64,000 bases of DNA from Nocardia alni (GTDB taxonomy: Bacteria; Actinomycetota; Actinomycetes; Mycobacteriales; Mycobacteriaceae), in contig NZ_JAGPOX010000017.1 in assembly GCF_019038435.1 (NCBI RefSeq), forward strand, positions 1 through 64,000. The letters run 5' to 3'. Below, in pieces: positions 35,865 to 45,440 of the stretch. Position numbers and translations under genes: made by a program. Numbering within the stretch: position 1 is the first letter of the stretch; every line of letters begins with the position of its first letter. A model generated the notes under the pieces. That model saw only the letters and a list, made by a program, of their open reading frames with translations, did not search any database and had not been told where the DNA came from.

Positions 35865-37148
35865 ATGGCAGTCACAGCGGTGCGCTCTCTCACGAGCGCG
35901 GGGATCGAATTCAACTCACGGGCGGCGGCCGAGGCATATATCGGCGGTGTCTGTTTCAAACAGGGCCCGCCGAGACTTATCGGCGCCGAACTCGAGTGGC
36001 TCACCGCTTCCGGTGAACCGTCGGCGCCCGCCCGGCGACCAGAGCTCTCCCTGCTCGCGGATGCGCTCGGCTCCCATGCACCACCATCTATTTCGCCGCA
36101 CTCTCCCGCCGTACCACTACCTGGCGGCAGCCGGGTCACCATCGAGCCCGGTGGGCAGGTCGAACTGTCCAGCGCCGCGTTCTCTTCCGCCGCCGAACTG
36201 TGCGAGCGCCTGCTGGCCGATGCCGAGCATCTCGAGCGACTACTCGAATCCCGTTCCATCCGAACCCTCTCCGCCGCGGCCGACGGCATACGCCCGGCGC
36301 ACCGGCTCCTCCAACTGCCGCGCTATCAGGCGATGGAGCGCTCCTTCTCGGGGATCGGCCCGTTCGGCAAGCTCATGATGTGCAATACCGCGGCCACGCA
36401 GGTCAGCGTCGACGCGGGCGCGGATCACGCCGAGATCCTGGCGCGCTGGACCGCGCTCAACACCATGGGCCCCGCGCTGCTGGCGGCCTTCGCCTGCTCC
36501 CCGGAGTTGCACGGCGCGCCCGCGGGCGCGTGGGCCTCCCAGCGGATGCGGACCTGGTTCCGGCTCGACCACGCCCGCACCAGGCCACCGGTGCGGGAGT
36601 GGACCGATCCGATCACCGCGTACGCGCGCTGGGTGCTCGATGTGCCGCTGCTGTGCGTGCGTCAGGCCGAGGGCGCAGACTGGGCTGCCCCGCCCGGCGC
36701 CACCTTCGCCGACTGGCTCAGCGGCGCGCTGGACGACGAGTTGGGCCGCCGGCCCGACGCCGCCGACCTCGACTATCACCTGACCACGATGTTCCCGCCG
36801 GTACGGGCCTCGGGCCACCTCGAGGTGCGATATCTCGACGCGCAGCCCGGCGACGCGTGGACGGTGCCGATCCACACGATCGACGCCCTCATGTCGTCCC
36901 CGGAGGTCGTGGCCGAGGCCACCAGGCTGGCCGCCCCGGTCGGTGACCGCTGGCTCGAGGCGGCGCGCTGTGGCCTGTCCGATCCCGAAATCCGCGTCGC
37001 CGCAACGGACCTCATGGGTCTTGCTGCGGCACACGCGACGTCCCCGGAGGCCGCCGACCAGCTCGGCGCCGCCGAGCATCGATGTCGTAACGGCCGCGCA
37101 CCGACAGGCGACGCCCTGCGTCGCGAGGAAACCGGACCCGGAAAATAA
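35865..37148 (+). CDS. egtA: Glutamate-cysteine ligase EgtA
   Basis: First step of mycobacterial-type ergothioneine synthesis: joins glutamate and cysteine to gamma-glutamylcysteine, the sulfur donor for EgtB. The GCS2-type ligase is recognised by LIGAELEWL near residue 40, VTIEPGGQVELSS, the region MMCNTAATQVSVDAG, the arginine-rich MRTWFRLDHARTRP and HLEVRYLDAQPGDAW. 427 aa is normal. The ATG at 35865 follows GGAGGAGGT. A perfect hairpin (37161-37182) follows its stop, then egtB in the same direction. Confidence 0.92.
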   Translation: MAVTAVRSLTSAGIEFNSRAAAEAYIGGVCFKQGPPRLIGAELEWLTASGEPSAPARRPELSLLADALGSHAPPSISPHSPAVPLPGGSRVTIEPGGQVELSSAAFSSAAELCERLLADAEHLERLLESRSIRTLSAAADGIRPAHRLLQLPRYQAMERSFSGIGPFGKLMMCNTAATQVSVDAGADHAEILARWTALNTMGPALLAAFACSPELHGAPAGAWASQRMRTWFRLDHARTRPPVREWTDPITAYARWVLDVPLLCVRQAEGADWAAPPGATFADWLSGALDDELGRRPDAADLDYHLTTMFPPVRASGHLEVRYLDAQPGDAWTVPIHTIDALMSSPEVVAEATRLAAPVGDRWLEAARCGLSDPEIRVAATDLMGLAAAHATSPEAADQLGAAEHRCRNGRAPTGDALRREETGPGK

Positions 37149-37160
37149 TGCGGCGCAGCG

Positions 37161-37182
37161 GTTATCGCCACCCGGCGATAAC
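37161..37182 (+). other. Perfect hairpin after egtA
   Basis: GTTATCGCC and GGCGATAAC form a 9-bp perfect stem with loop ACCC, 12 nt after the egtA stop and inside the egt gene row. No T-run follows, so it may act as an RNA-stabilising or processing stem rather than a terminator. A further short palindrome ATCCCGGC-N8-GCCGGGAT lies at 37337-37360 just ahead of egtB. Confidence 0.5.
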
Positions 37183-37386
37183 GCCCACCCGTCCCGATCG
37201 TCGGCGTGGCCTCGCGCCGGCGTCCCGGCCTGTTCGCGGCCGACAGCATCTCAACGCCACACCCCGCTCGAGCAATCCGGGAGGCGAACCAGCCGAGGCT
37301 GGGGCTTCCCGTCGTCTCTGCGCGTGCGTGGCCGTCATCCCGGCGGTTCGTGGCCGGGATCAGCGCAACCGAATCGGAGTTCTCCC

Positions 37387-38787
37387 ATGACCGTTCATCT
37401 ACCAGGAACCGACAATGCCGAGGCCGAGCGATTACGCGAGCAGATCGCCCGCACGCTCACCCGGGCGCGCGAGCGCACCGCCACGCTCACCGACTGTCTC
37501 GACGAGGCCGAACTGGTGGCGCAGCATTCACGCCTGATGAGCCCGCTGGTGTGGGACCTGGCGCATATCGGCAATCAGGAGGAGCTGTGGCTGGTCCGCG
37601 ACGTGGGCGGGCGCGACCCGGTGCGCGCCGATATCGACCAGCTCTACGACGCGTTCCAGCATCCGCGCGCCGATCGCCCCGCGCTGCCCCTGCTCGATCC
37701 GGCCGAGGCCCGCGCGTACGCCGGCACGGTGCGGCAGAAGGTCTGGGATGTGCTGGCAGGCGCGGATTTGCGGGCCGAGCCGCCGCTGACCGAGGGCGCG
37801 CACGCGCCGGCCACCGATGAACGTCGTACCCGTCTCGTGGGGAGCGGCTTCGCCTTCGGCATGATCGCCCAGCACGAGCAGCAGCACGACGAGACCATGC
37901 TGGCCACCCATCAGCTGCGCGCCGGCGCCTCGGTGCTGAACGCGCCGCCCACCCCGACCCCGGTCGCCCCGGTATCGGGTGAAATCCACATCCCTGCCGG
38001 CGAATTCGTCATGGGCACCTCGACCGACCCATGGGCGCTGGACAACGAGCGGCCCGCGCACCCGGTCCGCCTGCCCGGCTTCGTGATCGATGCCGCGCCG
38101 GTGACCAACGCGCAGTACCTCGAGTTCATCGCCGACGGGGGCTACCGGCGGCCGGAACTGTGGTCCGAGCGCGGCTGGGCGCATCGGGTCGAGGCGGATC
38201 TGATCGCGCCGCAGTTCTGGGAGCAGGACGGCGCCGGCAGTTGGTGGCGCAGGGTCTTCGGCACGATGATCCGGGTGCGTCCCCAGCAGCCGGTGGTGCA
38301 CGTGTGCTGGTTCGAGGCGCAGGCGTACGCCACGTGGGCGGGCAAGCGCCTGCCGACCGAGGCCGAATGGGAGAAGGCCGCGCGCTTCGACCCGGCCACC
38401 GGCCGCTCGCGCCGCTTTCCCTGGGGCGACGCGGATCCCGACGAGACCACCGCGAATCTCGGTCAGCGGCACCTGGAACCGGCCGATGTCGGCGCGTATC
38501 CGGCGGGCGCCTCGCCGGCGGGCGTGCATCAGCTGATCGGTGATGTCTGGGAGTGGACCTCCTCGGACCTCCAGCCGTATCCGGGTTTCGAGGCGTTCCC
38601 GTACCGCGAATACTCCGAGGTGTTCTTCGGTGGCGACTACAAGATGTTGCGCGGCGGCAGTTTCGGCGCGGATCAGGTCGCCTGTCGCGGCACCTTCCGC
38701 AACTGGGATCACCCGATCCGGCGCCAGATCTTCTCCGGCTTCCGCCTCGCCCGGGACCTGCGTCCGGACGAGCGAGACGCGCGCTGA
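37387..38787 (+). CDS. egtB: Hercynylcysteine sulfoxide synthase EgtB
   Basis: Non-haem iron enzyme coupling gamma-glutamylcysteine to hercynine with oxygen. The N-terminal DinB-like part supplies iron ligands in DLAHIGNQEELWL and AQHEQQHDETML (HX3HXE). The C-terminal FGE-sulfatase domain runs from IHIPAGEFVMG through RLPTEAEWEKAAR, GDVWEWTSS to MLRGGSFG and FSGFRLARDL. The length of 466 aa is normal. The ATG at 37387 is preceded by 238 bp without a gene; the longer open frame to 36943 overlaps egtA and is not coding. The stop overlaps the egtC start (TGATG). Confidence 0.94.
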   Translation: MTVHLPGTDNAEAERLREQIARTLTRARERTATLTDCLDEAELVAQHSRLMSPLVWDLAHIGNQEELWLVRDVGGRDPVRADIDQLYDAFQHPRADRPALPLLDPAEARAYAGTVRQKVWDVLAGADLRAEPPLTEGAHAPATDERRTRLVGSGFAFGMIAQHEQQHDETMLATHQLRAGASVLNAPPTPTPVAPVSGEIHIPAGEFVMGTSTDPWALDNERPAHPVRLPGFVIDAAPVTNAQYLEFIADGGYRRPELWSERGWAHRVEADLIAPQFWEQDGAGSWWRRVFGTMIRVRPQQPVVHVCWFEAQAYATWAGKRLPTEAEWEKAARFDPATGRSRRFPWGDADPDETTANLGQRHLEPADVGAYPAGASPAGVHQLIGDVWEWTSSDLQPYPGFEAFPYREYSEVFFGGDYKMLRGGSFGADQVACRGTFRNWDHPIRRQIFSGFRLARDLRPDERDAR

Positions 38788-39686
38788 TGTGCCGCCATAT
38801 CGGCTACCTCGGTCCCGCCGTGGGGGTCGGTGAGATTCTCACGCGGGGCACGCATTCCCTGCGGACCCAGGCGTGGGCGCCGCGCGATATGCGCGGTGGC
38901 GGCACCATCAACGTCGACGGCTTCGGTGTCGCGTGGTGGACCGCGGACGGCGGCGTGAGCCGCTACCGCAATGCCGCACCGATCTGGACCGATCCGGCCG
39001 TGGATGAGGTGCTGCCGCAACTGAGTTCGACGGGCGTGCTCGGCGCGGTCCGGTCGGCGACGATCGGCATGCCGGTGGAGCGCAGCGCGAACGCACCGTT
39101 CACACACGGTCGCTGGGCGTTCAGCCACAACGGCACAATTCCCGGCTGGCAGGACGTATTGTCCGCCGTGGCCACCGAATTCGGCTCGCCTCCGCTGCTC
39201 GAGGCCGAGTCCCGCACCGATGCGGCCGCGCTTTGGGTGATCGTCCGCGGTCTGCTCGACAGCGCCACCGCGGGTTCCGATTCGGTCCGGTCGTCGCCGG
39301 ATGCGATTCGGCCGGCCACCGGTACCGCTCGCAGCCCCTACGACAATGCTAGGCCAGGCCCGGCGCAGGCCGGACTCGCGACCACCGAACCCGGCAATGG
39401 CACCGCCGATCCCGCGCTGGCGTTGGCGCGGGTCGTCGGCGCAGCGCTGGAGCGCGCACCGAAATCTCGCCTGAACCTGCTGCTCGGCGACGGCGAAACC
39501 CTCTGGGCCACAACCGCCTACCACTCGCTGTCGGTGCTGGTCACCGACGAGACGGCGGTGGTGGCCTCCGAACCCTACGACGACGATCCGCGCTGGCGGG
39601 CCGTGGCGGACCGGCAGGTGCTCACGCTGCGGCCCGGTCACCTGTCGGTCGTCCCGCTCTATGCCGATGAAAGGGCACTGTCTTAA
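38787..39686 (+). CDS. egtC: Gamma-glutamyl hercynylcysteine sulfoxide amidohydrolase EgtC
   Basis: Ntn-type glutamine amidotransferase fold; removes glutamate from the EgtB product. Met is followed at once by the nucleophile in MCRHIGYLGP, and GFGVAWW, HGRWAFSHNGTIPGW and ESRTDAAAL give the rest of the active site. The protein is 299 aa because of an insertion of about 50 residues at 160-208 (SDSVRSSPDAIRPATG and following P/T/A/G-rich sequence), absent from the shorter form I recall for the family. The start is TGATG-coupled to egtB. A hairpin follows its stop by five bases. Confidence 0.93.
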   Translation: MCRHIGYLGPAVGVGEILTRGTHSLRTQAWAPRDMRGGGTINVDGFGVAWWTADGGVSRYRNAAPIWTDPAVDEVLPQLSSTGVLGAVRSATIGMPVERSANAPFTHGRWAFSHNGTIPGWQDVLSAVATEFGSPPLLEAESRTDAAALWVIVRGLLDSATAGSDSVRSSPDAIRPATGTARSPYDNARPGPAQAGLATTEPGNGTADPALALARVVGAALERAPKSRLNLLLGDGETLWATTAYHSLSVLVTDETAVVASEPYDDDPRWRAVADRQVLTLRPGHLSVVPLYADERALS

Positions 39687-39690
39687 CGCC

Positions 39691-39712
39691 TCCACTGCTG
39701 GAAGGCAGGGGA
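39691..39712 (+). terminator. Hairpin between egtC and egtD
   Basis: TCC-A-CTGC and GCAG-G-GGA form an eight-base stem with one A-G mismatch and the loop TGGAAG, followed by TTTC. It starts five bases after the egtC stop. It could reduce read-through to egtD, which begins 238 bp later. Its look (short stem, GGGGATT) also recalls ends of IS200/IS605 elements, but no transposase is present. Confidence 0.35.
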
Positions 39713-39924
39713 TTTCACGCTCAGACCGCGACCGGAACAGTCACCCGAAGGAGGTGATCCGAACGTCTTACATCCTCAACACGTGTGTGGTCACGCTCCG
39801 CCACAAACCGGAATCACCCTCGCGGCGCTCCGGTCTCCATCAATTTAGCAGCTACCACCGACACCGAGAGGAGATGGCGTTTGCTCCCCCTCATGAGCGA
39901 GACGGGATCCGCGCCAAAACAATC

Positions 39925-40896
39925 ATGACCGCACCGACGTTGGATATCCACCTCACCGATGACGATCTCACCGCCGCGCTGCGGTCCGATGCCCGGCGCG
40001 GGCTGACCTCGAGCCCGAAAACCCTGCCGCCCAAATGGTTCTACGACGCGCGCGGCAGCGAGCTGTTCGAGGCGATCACCGGATTGCCCGAGTACTACCC
40101 CACCCGAACCGAACGGGCCCTGCTGGAACGGGTCGTCGGTGAGATCGCCCGCATCGCGCGCACGGAGGTGCTGGTCGAACTGGGCGCAGGGTCGGCGGCC
40201 AAGACCCGGTTGCTGTTGTCCGCGATGAGCGCCGAGGGACCGCTGAAAACCTATGTACCGCAGGATGTCTCGGTCTCCGCGCTCCGAGGTGCGGCCGCGG
40301 AGATCGGCAGGGAGTTCCCGGGTCTGGCGGTGCACGGCGTGGTCAGCGACTTCACCGACACGCTGCACAACCTGCCGCGCGGTGGTCGCCGCACGATCGC
40401 CTTCCTCGGCGGCACCATCGGAAATCTGGTGCCCGCCGAGCGCGCCGAATTCCTGTCCGGCATCGCGGCGGTGCTGGAGCCCGGGGAGCAGTTGCTGCTG
40501 GGCGCGGGCCTGGTGATCGATCCGGAGATCCTGGTCCCGGCCTACGACGACGCGGCCGGGGTCACCGCCGAATTCAACCGGAATGTGCTGCACGTGTTGA
40601 ACTCCCGGCTGGGCGCGGATTTCGACACCGACGCCTTCGCCCACGTGGCGCTGTGGGACGCACGGAACGAGTGGATCGAAATGCGGCTGGAGGCCACCCG
40701 AGATATGACCGTGGAGGTCCCCGACCTGGACCTGACCGTCGACTTCGCTCGCGGCGAGCAGATGCGCACCGAGATCTCGGCCAAATTCCACATCGAGGGC
40801 CTGTCCGCCGAACTCGCGTCGGCCGGTTTCCGGACCGAGCACGTCTGGACCGATCCGCAGGATCGTTTCGCCTTGGTACTGGCCGAACGTCGCTGA
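39925..40896 (+). CDS. egtD: L-histidine N-alpha-methyltransferase EgtD
   Basis: Trimethylates histidine to hercynine, the substrate of EgtB. SPKTLPPKWFYDARGSELFE is the family N-terminal block, LPEYYPTRTERALL follows, the SAM-binding motif is VLVELGAGSAAKTRLLL near residue 72-88, FLGGTIGNLVP binds the cofactor or histidine, and the C-terminus IEGLSAELASAGFRTEHVWT matches the family. 323 aa is normal. The ATG at 39925 is aligned with homologues; an in-frame ATG at 39874 would add 17 residues. The 238-bp gap after egtC has no gene. Confidence 0.94.
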   Translation: MTAPTLDIHLTDDDLTAALRSDARRGLTSSPKTLPPKWFYDARGSELFEAITGLPEYYPTRTERALLERVVGEIARIARTEVLVELGAGSAAKTRLLLSAMSAEGPLKTYVPQDVSVSALRGAAAEIGREFPGLAVHGVVSDFTDTLHNLPRGGRRTIAFLGGTIGNLVPAERAEFLSGIAAVLEPGEQLLLGAGLVIDPEILVPAYDDAAGVTAEFNRNVLHVLNSRLGADFDTDAFAHVALWDARNEWIEMRLEATRDMTVEVPDLDLTVDFARGEQMRTEISAKFHIEGLSAELASAGFRTEHVWTDPQDRFALVLAERR

Positions 40897-41114
40897 TCAA
40901 CGCCGTCTCGGCACGCTGCTTTCACTGGTCCGGCGTATTGCGTTCGCCGGTCCGGTGTTGCGGCGCGCGAGGCAGGTGAGGCCGGTTGCGGCCGTGCGGC
41001 CCGCCGTGACGGCCGCGATCCACTCGGCGGGCGAGCGCACGGTCTCCCGGGGCTTGCTGCGTGGTTGCGCGCGGGTCGGGCGGCCGGTTGGCGTTGAACT
41101 CGCGCAGGAGATCC

Positions 41115-41753
41115 TCACCCCCGCTGAGCGCTGACCTGTCCTCGCAGGCCGGTGAAGACTTGGGTAATCACCAGCTCGACCTGGGCGACCGCGCGGTCGA
41201 TCGGCCCGACCGGCTGGAACAGATGGCTCAGCGTCAGCCGGACGAGAATCTCGACGAGCGATTCCAGGTTGCCGTCGGACATGGTCGCCAGCTCGTACCG
41301 GTCGCGCATCGCGACGGTGAGTGCGGCGATGGCCCGGCCGAGCACCGGTTCGGGCTCGGTGACCAGCGCGGGCAACAGCGTCATATCGCCGCTGTGGCGA
41401 CCCGACAGGACCGCCTTCAGTAGCGTGTTGTCGGCCCCGGTGTGCAGGGTGTACTCCGCGGCCCGGGTCATGCCGGTGATCGGATCGGCGGGATGCTCGG
41501 CCAGGGTGTCGACGATGCCGCTGAGAAATGTGCCCAGCTCGCGTTCGATGAGCGCGTCGGCCAGGGCCTGCCGGGTGCCGATCTCCTTGTAGAGCACCGG
41601 CCGGCTGATTCCCACATCCTTCGCGATCCGGGACATGTTCACCGCCCCCCAGCCCTCGGTGCAGACCACCTCGCGGGCGGCGTTCAGGGCCCGTTCGCGC
41701 AGGAGCAGTCGCATCTCGGTCTGAAAATTCGGCGCTTCAGCCACGGAGCTCAT
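41115..41753 (-). CDS. TetR family regulator of the alkB operon
   Basis: 212 aa with the N-terminal helix-turn-helix VNMSRIAKDVGISRPVLYKE and an all-helical ligand domain. Divergent to alkB with 96 bp between the starts, in which a palindrome lies, so it is probably the repressor of the alkane operon. The characterised regulator of actinobacterial alkB operons (AlkU) is also a TetR, but is often encoded at the 3' end, so equivalence is inferred. Confidence 0.82.
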   Translation of the reverse strand: MSSVAEAPNFQTEMRLLLRERALNAAREVVCTEGWGAVNMSRIAKDVGISRPVLYKEIGTRQALADALIERELGTFLSGIVDTLAEHPADPITGMTRAAEYTLHTGADNTLLKAVLSGRHSGDMTLLPALVTEPEPVLGRAIAALTVAMRDRYELATMSDGNLESLVEILVRLTLSHLFQPVGPIDRAVAQVELVITQVFTGLRGQVSAQRG

Positions 41754-41783
41754 CCTACATCAGAGGGCAATGTGACTCCGTCA

Positions 41784-41819
41784 TTGACAAGTAACCGTCT
41801 GTTGTATTCACTGGATACA
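41784..41819 (+). promoter_or_regulatory. alkB/tetR divergent promoter and operator candidate
   Basis: TTGACA at 41784 fits a -35 box. TGTATTCACTGGATACA (41803-41819) is a nearly perfect inverted repeat (TGTATYC-N3-GRATACA) of TetR-operator size. It lies between the divergent starts of the regulator (41753) and alkB (41850). Confidence 0.5.
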
Positions 41820-41849
41820 CATTATCCAAATGTGTAAACGGAGTGGGTC

Positions 41850-43079
41850 ATGACGACATCTCGGATCGGCGAATCGGGGCACTCGCCGGCCGCGCCCGGG
41901 CAGTGGCGCGATCGCAAGCGATACCTGTGGCTGCTGGGATTGGTGGCTCCGACCGCGTTGCTGGTGGCGGCCGCGCTGGTCTGGGCGTTCAATCAGCTCG
42001 GCTGGCAGGCGATCTCGCCGGTCTGGTGGTGGATCGGCCCGATCCTGGTCTACGTGCTGCTGCCGAGTCTGGACATGTTCTTCGGTCCCGACGGGCAGAA
42101 TCCGCCGGACGAGGTGATGCAGCGGCTCGAGAACGACAGGTACTACCGCTACTGCACCTACGCCTACATCCCGTTCCAGCTGGTCAGCATGGTCTTCGCC
42201 GGCTATCTGTGGACGGCCTCGAATCTGTCGTGGCTGGGCATCGACGGCGGTCTGGGCGTGGTCTCCAAGATCGGCCTGGCGCTGAGCATCGGCACCATGG
42301 GCGGCGTGGGCATCAACACCGCCCACGAACTCGGGCACAAGAAGGATCAGCTCGAGCGCTGGCTCTCGAAGATCACGCTGGCCCAGACGGCCTACGGCCA
42401 CTTCTATATCGAGCACAATCGAGGCCATCACGTGCGGGTCGCGACGCCCGAGGACCCCGCGAGCGCGCGCTTCGGCGAGAGTTTCTGGACCTTCCTGCCG
42501 CGCAGCGTATGGGGCAGTCTGCGCTCGTCGTGGGAGCTGGAGAAGGCCCGGCTGCACAGAATGGGCAAGGGGCCGTGGACGATCCGCAACGACATCCTCA
42601 ACGCCTGGTTGATGACGGTGATCCTGTGGGGCGCGCTGATCGCGATCTTCGGACCGATGATCCTGCCGTACCTGATCGTGCAGGCCGTCTACGGCTTCGC
42701 GCTGCTGGAGACGGTGAACTATCTGGAGCACTACGGGCTGCTGCGGCAGCGGACGGCGAACGGGCGCTACGAGCGGTGCACTCCGATGCACAGCTGGAAC
42801 TCCGATCACATCGTGACCAACATCTTTCTGTACCACCTGCAGCGGCACAGTGATCATCACGCCAATCCGACACGTCGCTATCAGACGTTGCGCAGTGTGG
42901 ACGGTGCGCCGAACCTGCCCAGCGGGTACGCCAGCATGATCACCCTGGCCTATTTCCCGCCGCTGTGGCGCAGGGTGATGGACCACCGGGTGCTGGACCA
43001 TTACGACGGCGACATCACCCGGGTGAACATCCAGCCCGCCGTGCGGGAGCGGGTCCTGGCGAAGTACGGGGTGCGGTGA
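41850..43079 (+). CDS. alkB: Alkane 1-monooxygenase AlkB
   Basis: Integral-membrane non-haem diiron hydroxylase oxidising medium-chain n-alkanes to 1-alcohols. Three histidine boxes are intact: [31 protein letters not shown] and [16 protein letters not shown], with the HYG motif in [11 protein letters not shown]. About six hydrophobic helices are present. 409 aa is normal. The TGATG overlap with the first rubredoxin gene begins a tightly packed electron-transfer operon. Confidence 0.96.
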   Translation: MTTSRIGESGHSPAAPGQWRDRKRYLWLLGLVAPTALLVAAALVWAFNQLGWQAISPVWWWIGPILVYVLLPSLDMFFGPDGQNPPDEVMQRLENDRYYRYCTYAYIPFQLVSMVFAGYLWTASNLSWLGIDGGLGVVSKIGLALSIGTMGGVGINTAHELGHKKDQLERWLSKITLAQTAYGHFYIEHNRGHHVRVATPEDPASARFGESFWTFLPRSVWGSLRSSWELEKARLHRMGKGPWTIRNDILNAWLMTVILWGALIAIFGPMILPYLIVQAVYGFALLETVNYLEHYGLLRQRTANGRYERCTPMHSWNSDHIVTNIFLYHLQRHSDHHANPTRRYQTLRSVDGAPNLPSGYASMITLAYFPPLWRRVMDHRVLDHYDGDITRVNIQPAVRERVLAKYGVR

Positions 43080-43234
43080 TGGCCGCCTACCGCTGCCCGG
43101 TCTGCGAATACGTCTACGACGAGACCACCGGAGCGCCGCGCGAGGGATTCCCGGCGGGGACCCCGTGGTCGGAGATACCCGACGACTGGTGCTGTCCCGA
43201 CTGTGGAGTCAGAGAGAAGGTCGACTTCGAATGA
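43079..43234 (+). CDS. rubA1: Rubredoxin 1
   Basis: 51 aa. Two C-x2-C knuckles ([12 protein letters not shown] and [15 protein letters not shown]) bind one iron. The sequence DDWCCPDCG with an extra Cys follows the form usual in AlkG1-type rubredoxins, which often cannot replace the AlkG2 type. It carries or stores electrons within the alkane hydroxylase system. Coupled to alkB by TGATG and to the next gene by ATGA. Confidence 0.93.
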   Translation: MAAYRCPVCEYVYDETTGAPREGFPAGTPWSEIPDDWCCPDCGVREKVDFE

Positions 43235-43416
43235 GTACCGACTACAAGCTGTTCCGTTGCCTGCAATGCGGTTTCGAATACGACGAGGCGCTGGGCTGGC
43301 CCGAGGACGGCATCACGCCCGGCACCCGCTGGGACGACATTCCCGAGGATTGGTCGTGCCCCGATTGCGGTGCGGCGAAGACCGATTTCGAGATGGTCGA
43401 GGTCACTCGCGTATGA
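43231..43416 (+). CDS. rubA2: Rubredoxin 2
   Basis: 61 aa. Knuckles [20 protein letters not shown] and [26 protein letters not shown] is the AlkG2-type form that transfers electrons from the reductase to AlkB in characterised systems. ATGA overlaps on both sides. Confidence 0.95.
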   Translation: MSTDYKLFRCLQCGFEYDEALGWPEDGITPGTRWDDIPEDWSCPDCGAAKTDFEMVEVTRV

Positions 43417-44645
43417 GCGGCCGGATCGTGATCGCGGGTGCGGGCGTGGCCGGAGCGACCGCGGCCCGAACCCTGCGCGCCGAGGGATACACCGGCCGGA
43501 TCGTGCTCGTCGGCGCGGAGCATCACCCGCCGTACCGGCGTCCGATGGTGTCGAAGGATCTGCTCGCCGGGGCCCGCGGCCTCGACCGGTGCCTGCTCGA
43601 ACCCGAAAGATACTGGGCGCAGCACGATATCGATCTGCGGGTGGCGACCACCGTCGCCGATATCGACACCGGCCGCGGCCGCGTGTGGCTGAGCGACGGT
43701 GAATCGCTCGGCTACGACAGCCTGCTGCTGGCCACCGGTGCGCGGGCGCGACGGATCGAACAACATCCGCCGGTACGGGTGCGCACCCTGCGCGACGTGG
43801 CCGATATCGGACCGCTGCGCGAGGCGATCGAGAGCGGTCCGCTGCTGATCATCGGCGCCGGGCTGGTGGGGCTCGAGGTCGCCGCGACCGCGCGGGGACT
43901 GGGCGGGCAGGTCCGTATTCTGCACGCGGGCGCCACACCGTTGGACCGCATTGTGCCGCAGGAGATCTCGAGGGTCGTGCGGGATCTGCACGCCGAACAC
44001 GACGTGCGGATCGATGACCATGTGCGTCTGGCCGGGGTGGCACAGATCGATGGGGAGGGAGTCATCGCGACCGCGTCCGACGGCCGCACGTGGACGGCCT
44101 CGTCCGCGCTGGTGGCGATCGGTGCGGCGCCCGACACCGCGCTCGCCCGGACTGCCGGAATCGCCGTCGACAACGGCATTCTCGTCGATGAGCGGTACCG
44201 TACCTCGGCGCCGGGAGTATTCGCCGCCGGTGACGTGGCGAGCCGTTTCATCACGCGTCGCGGCGGCCACGAACGTTGCGAACACTGGAACAGTGCGCTG
44301 GCCCAGGGCGCGGCCGCCGCGAAATCCATGCTGGGCCAGCCGGTTAGCGAACCCGAGGTTCCGTGGGGATGGTCCAGCCAGTACGGTGTCAGCCTGCACT
44401 TCGCGGGGTGGATGCAGCCGCACGACGAACTGATAGTCCGGGGATCGATCGAATCGCGGAATTTCATCGCGCTGGCGCTGTCCGGCGGTGCGTTGTCCGG
44501 CGCGGTAGCCGTCGGCAGGCCCAGGGATATCAGGGCGGTCCGGCAACTGATCGCGAGCGGTGCGGTACGGGCGAGCGCGGACTGGGCCGACGAGTCGCTC
44601 GATCTCGCTCAGTTGGTCGGCATCGCCTTGTCCGCTCTGCGCTGA
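43413..44645 (+). CDS. rubB: Rubredoxin reductase (FAD/NAD-dependent)
   Basis: 410 aa of the pyridine nucleotide-disulfide oxidoreductase fold. An FAD-binding motif [16 protein letters not shown] opens the protein, [11 protein letters not shown] follows, the NAD-binding motif [20 protein letters not shown] is central, and the second FAD contact [11 protein letters not shown] is typical. It passes electrons from NADH to the two rubredoxins encoded directly upstream. The ATG overlaps the preceding stop (ATGA). Confidence 0.93.
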   Translation: MSGRIVIAGAGVAGATAARTLRAEGYTGRIVLVGAEHHPPYRRPMVSKDLLAGARGLDRCLLEPERYWAQHDIDLRVATTVADIDTGRGRVWLSDGESLGYDSLLLATGARARRIEQHPPVRVRTLRDVADIGPLREAIESGPLLIIGAGLVGLEVAATARGLGGQVRILHAGATPLDRIVPQEISRVVRDLHAEHDVRIDDHVRLAGVAQIDGEGVIATASDGRTWTASSALVAIGAAPDTALARTAGIAVDNGILVDERYRTSAPGVFAAGDVASRFITRRGGHERCEHWNSALAQGAAAAKSMLGQPVSEPEVPWGWSSQYGVSLHFAGWMQPHDELIVRGSIESRNFIALALSGGALSGAVAVGRPRDIRAVRQLIASGAVRASADWADESLDLAQLVGIALSALR

Positions 44646-44751
44646 GCGCTCGAACTCGCACGGCCACAGCCAATTCCATGGCCGGCTGGCATTCACGGTG
44701 CCCCCGAGCCGGTTTCGATGGCTGTCGGCCGAAAGATGCCGGGCCGACGGG

Positions 44752-45402
44752 TCAATCCCGTCCTTGCAGACCGGTGGTGACGGCCGCGATCCACTCCATG
44801 ACCGGACGCATGGCCTCCCAGGACTTGCGGATCTCGGTGGCCGCGCGGGCAGTGGGCAGCCAGTCGGGGGCGCCGAACTCGCGGCTGACCACCAGGGATT
44901 TGTGCCGGAGCAGCTCGATGCGGGGGTGGTCGGCGGAGTAGCCCTTGGGCTGGGTCTTCAGTTTGTCGCCGCCGACGGTATATCCGGCCGCGGCGACGTC
45001 GGCGAGAATCTTCTCCAGTTCGTGCCCGCGCACCTCGTCGTCGATCGTGGCGCGCAGGCGGGCCAGCTGGTCGGGGGAGGCGGAGTAGATCCCGGCCGCC
45101 ACATACAGACCTGGCGCGCCGATCTGTACGTACCAGCCCGCACCCGGCGCCGCGTGCACGACGGCGCCCTGATGGTCCTTGTACGGGGTCTTGTCCTTGG
45201 CGAATCGCACGTCGCGGTAGGGGCGGAAGATCTTTGCCGGGCCGAAATCGGCCTCCAACTCGGCGATCAGCGCGGCCATCGGCGCGCGCACGGCGGAATC
45301 GTAGACATCCTTGTGCGCTGTCCAGAATGCCTTGGAATTGTCGGCCTCGAGATCCTCGTAGAAATCCAGTCCCGCCAAAGGGAAGCCCGCGAACCTACTC
45401 AT
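44752..45402 (-). CDS. DUF2461 domain-containing protein
   Basis: 216 aa. GLDFYEDLEADNSKAFWTAH, FRPYRDVRFAKDKTPYKDHQ, and GWYVQIGAPGLYVAAGIYS are the landmarks of DUF2461, a soluble alpha/beta protein of unknown function widespread in bacteria. Transcribed convergently to the alkane operon. A 20-bp sequence of its 3' end is repeated near 41006-41027 in the egtD/tetR gap. Confidence 0.85.
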   Translation of the reverse strand: MSRFAGFPLAGLDFYEDLEADNSKAFWTAHKDVYDSAVRAPMAALIAELEADFGPAKIFRPYRDVRFAKDKTPYKDHQGAVVHAAPGAGWYVQIGAPGLYVAAGIYSASPDQLARLRATIDDEVRGHELEKILADVAAAGYTVGGDKLKTQPKGYSADHPRIELLRHKSLVVSREFGAPDWLPTARAATEIRKSWEAMRPVMEWIAAVTTGLQGRD

Positions 45403-45440
45403 GTCCTCAACCTAGCGCGGCGCTGTGACAAGGAAGCGCT

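Noticed and set aside
39687..39924. IS200/IS605 remnant between egtC and egtD
   Set aside because: Only a short hairpin and a GGGGATT-like end resemble such elements. No transposase or TnpB fragment is readable.
40990..41045. Fragment of a DUF2461 gene in the egtD/tetR gap
   Set aside because: A 20-bp match (GTGACGGCCGCGATCCACTC) to the 44.8-kb gene end is shared, but flanks do not align beyond a few residues, so chance is possible.
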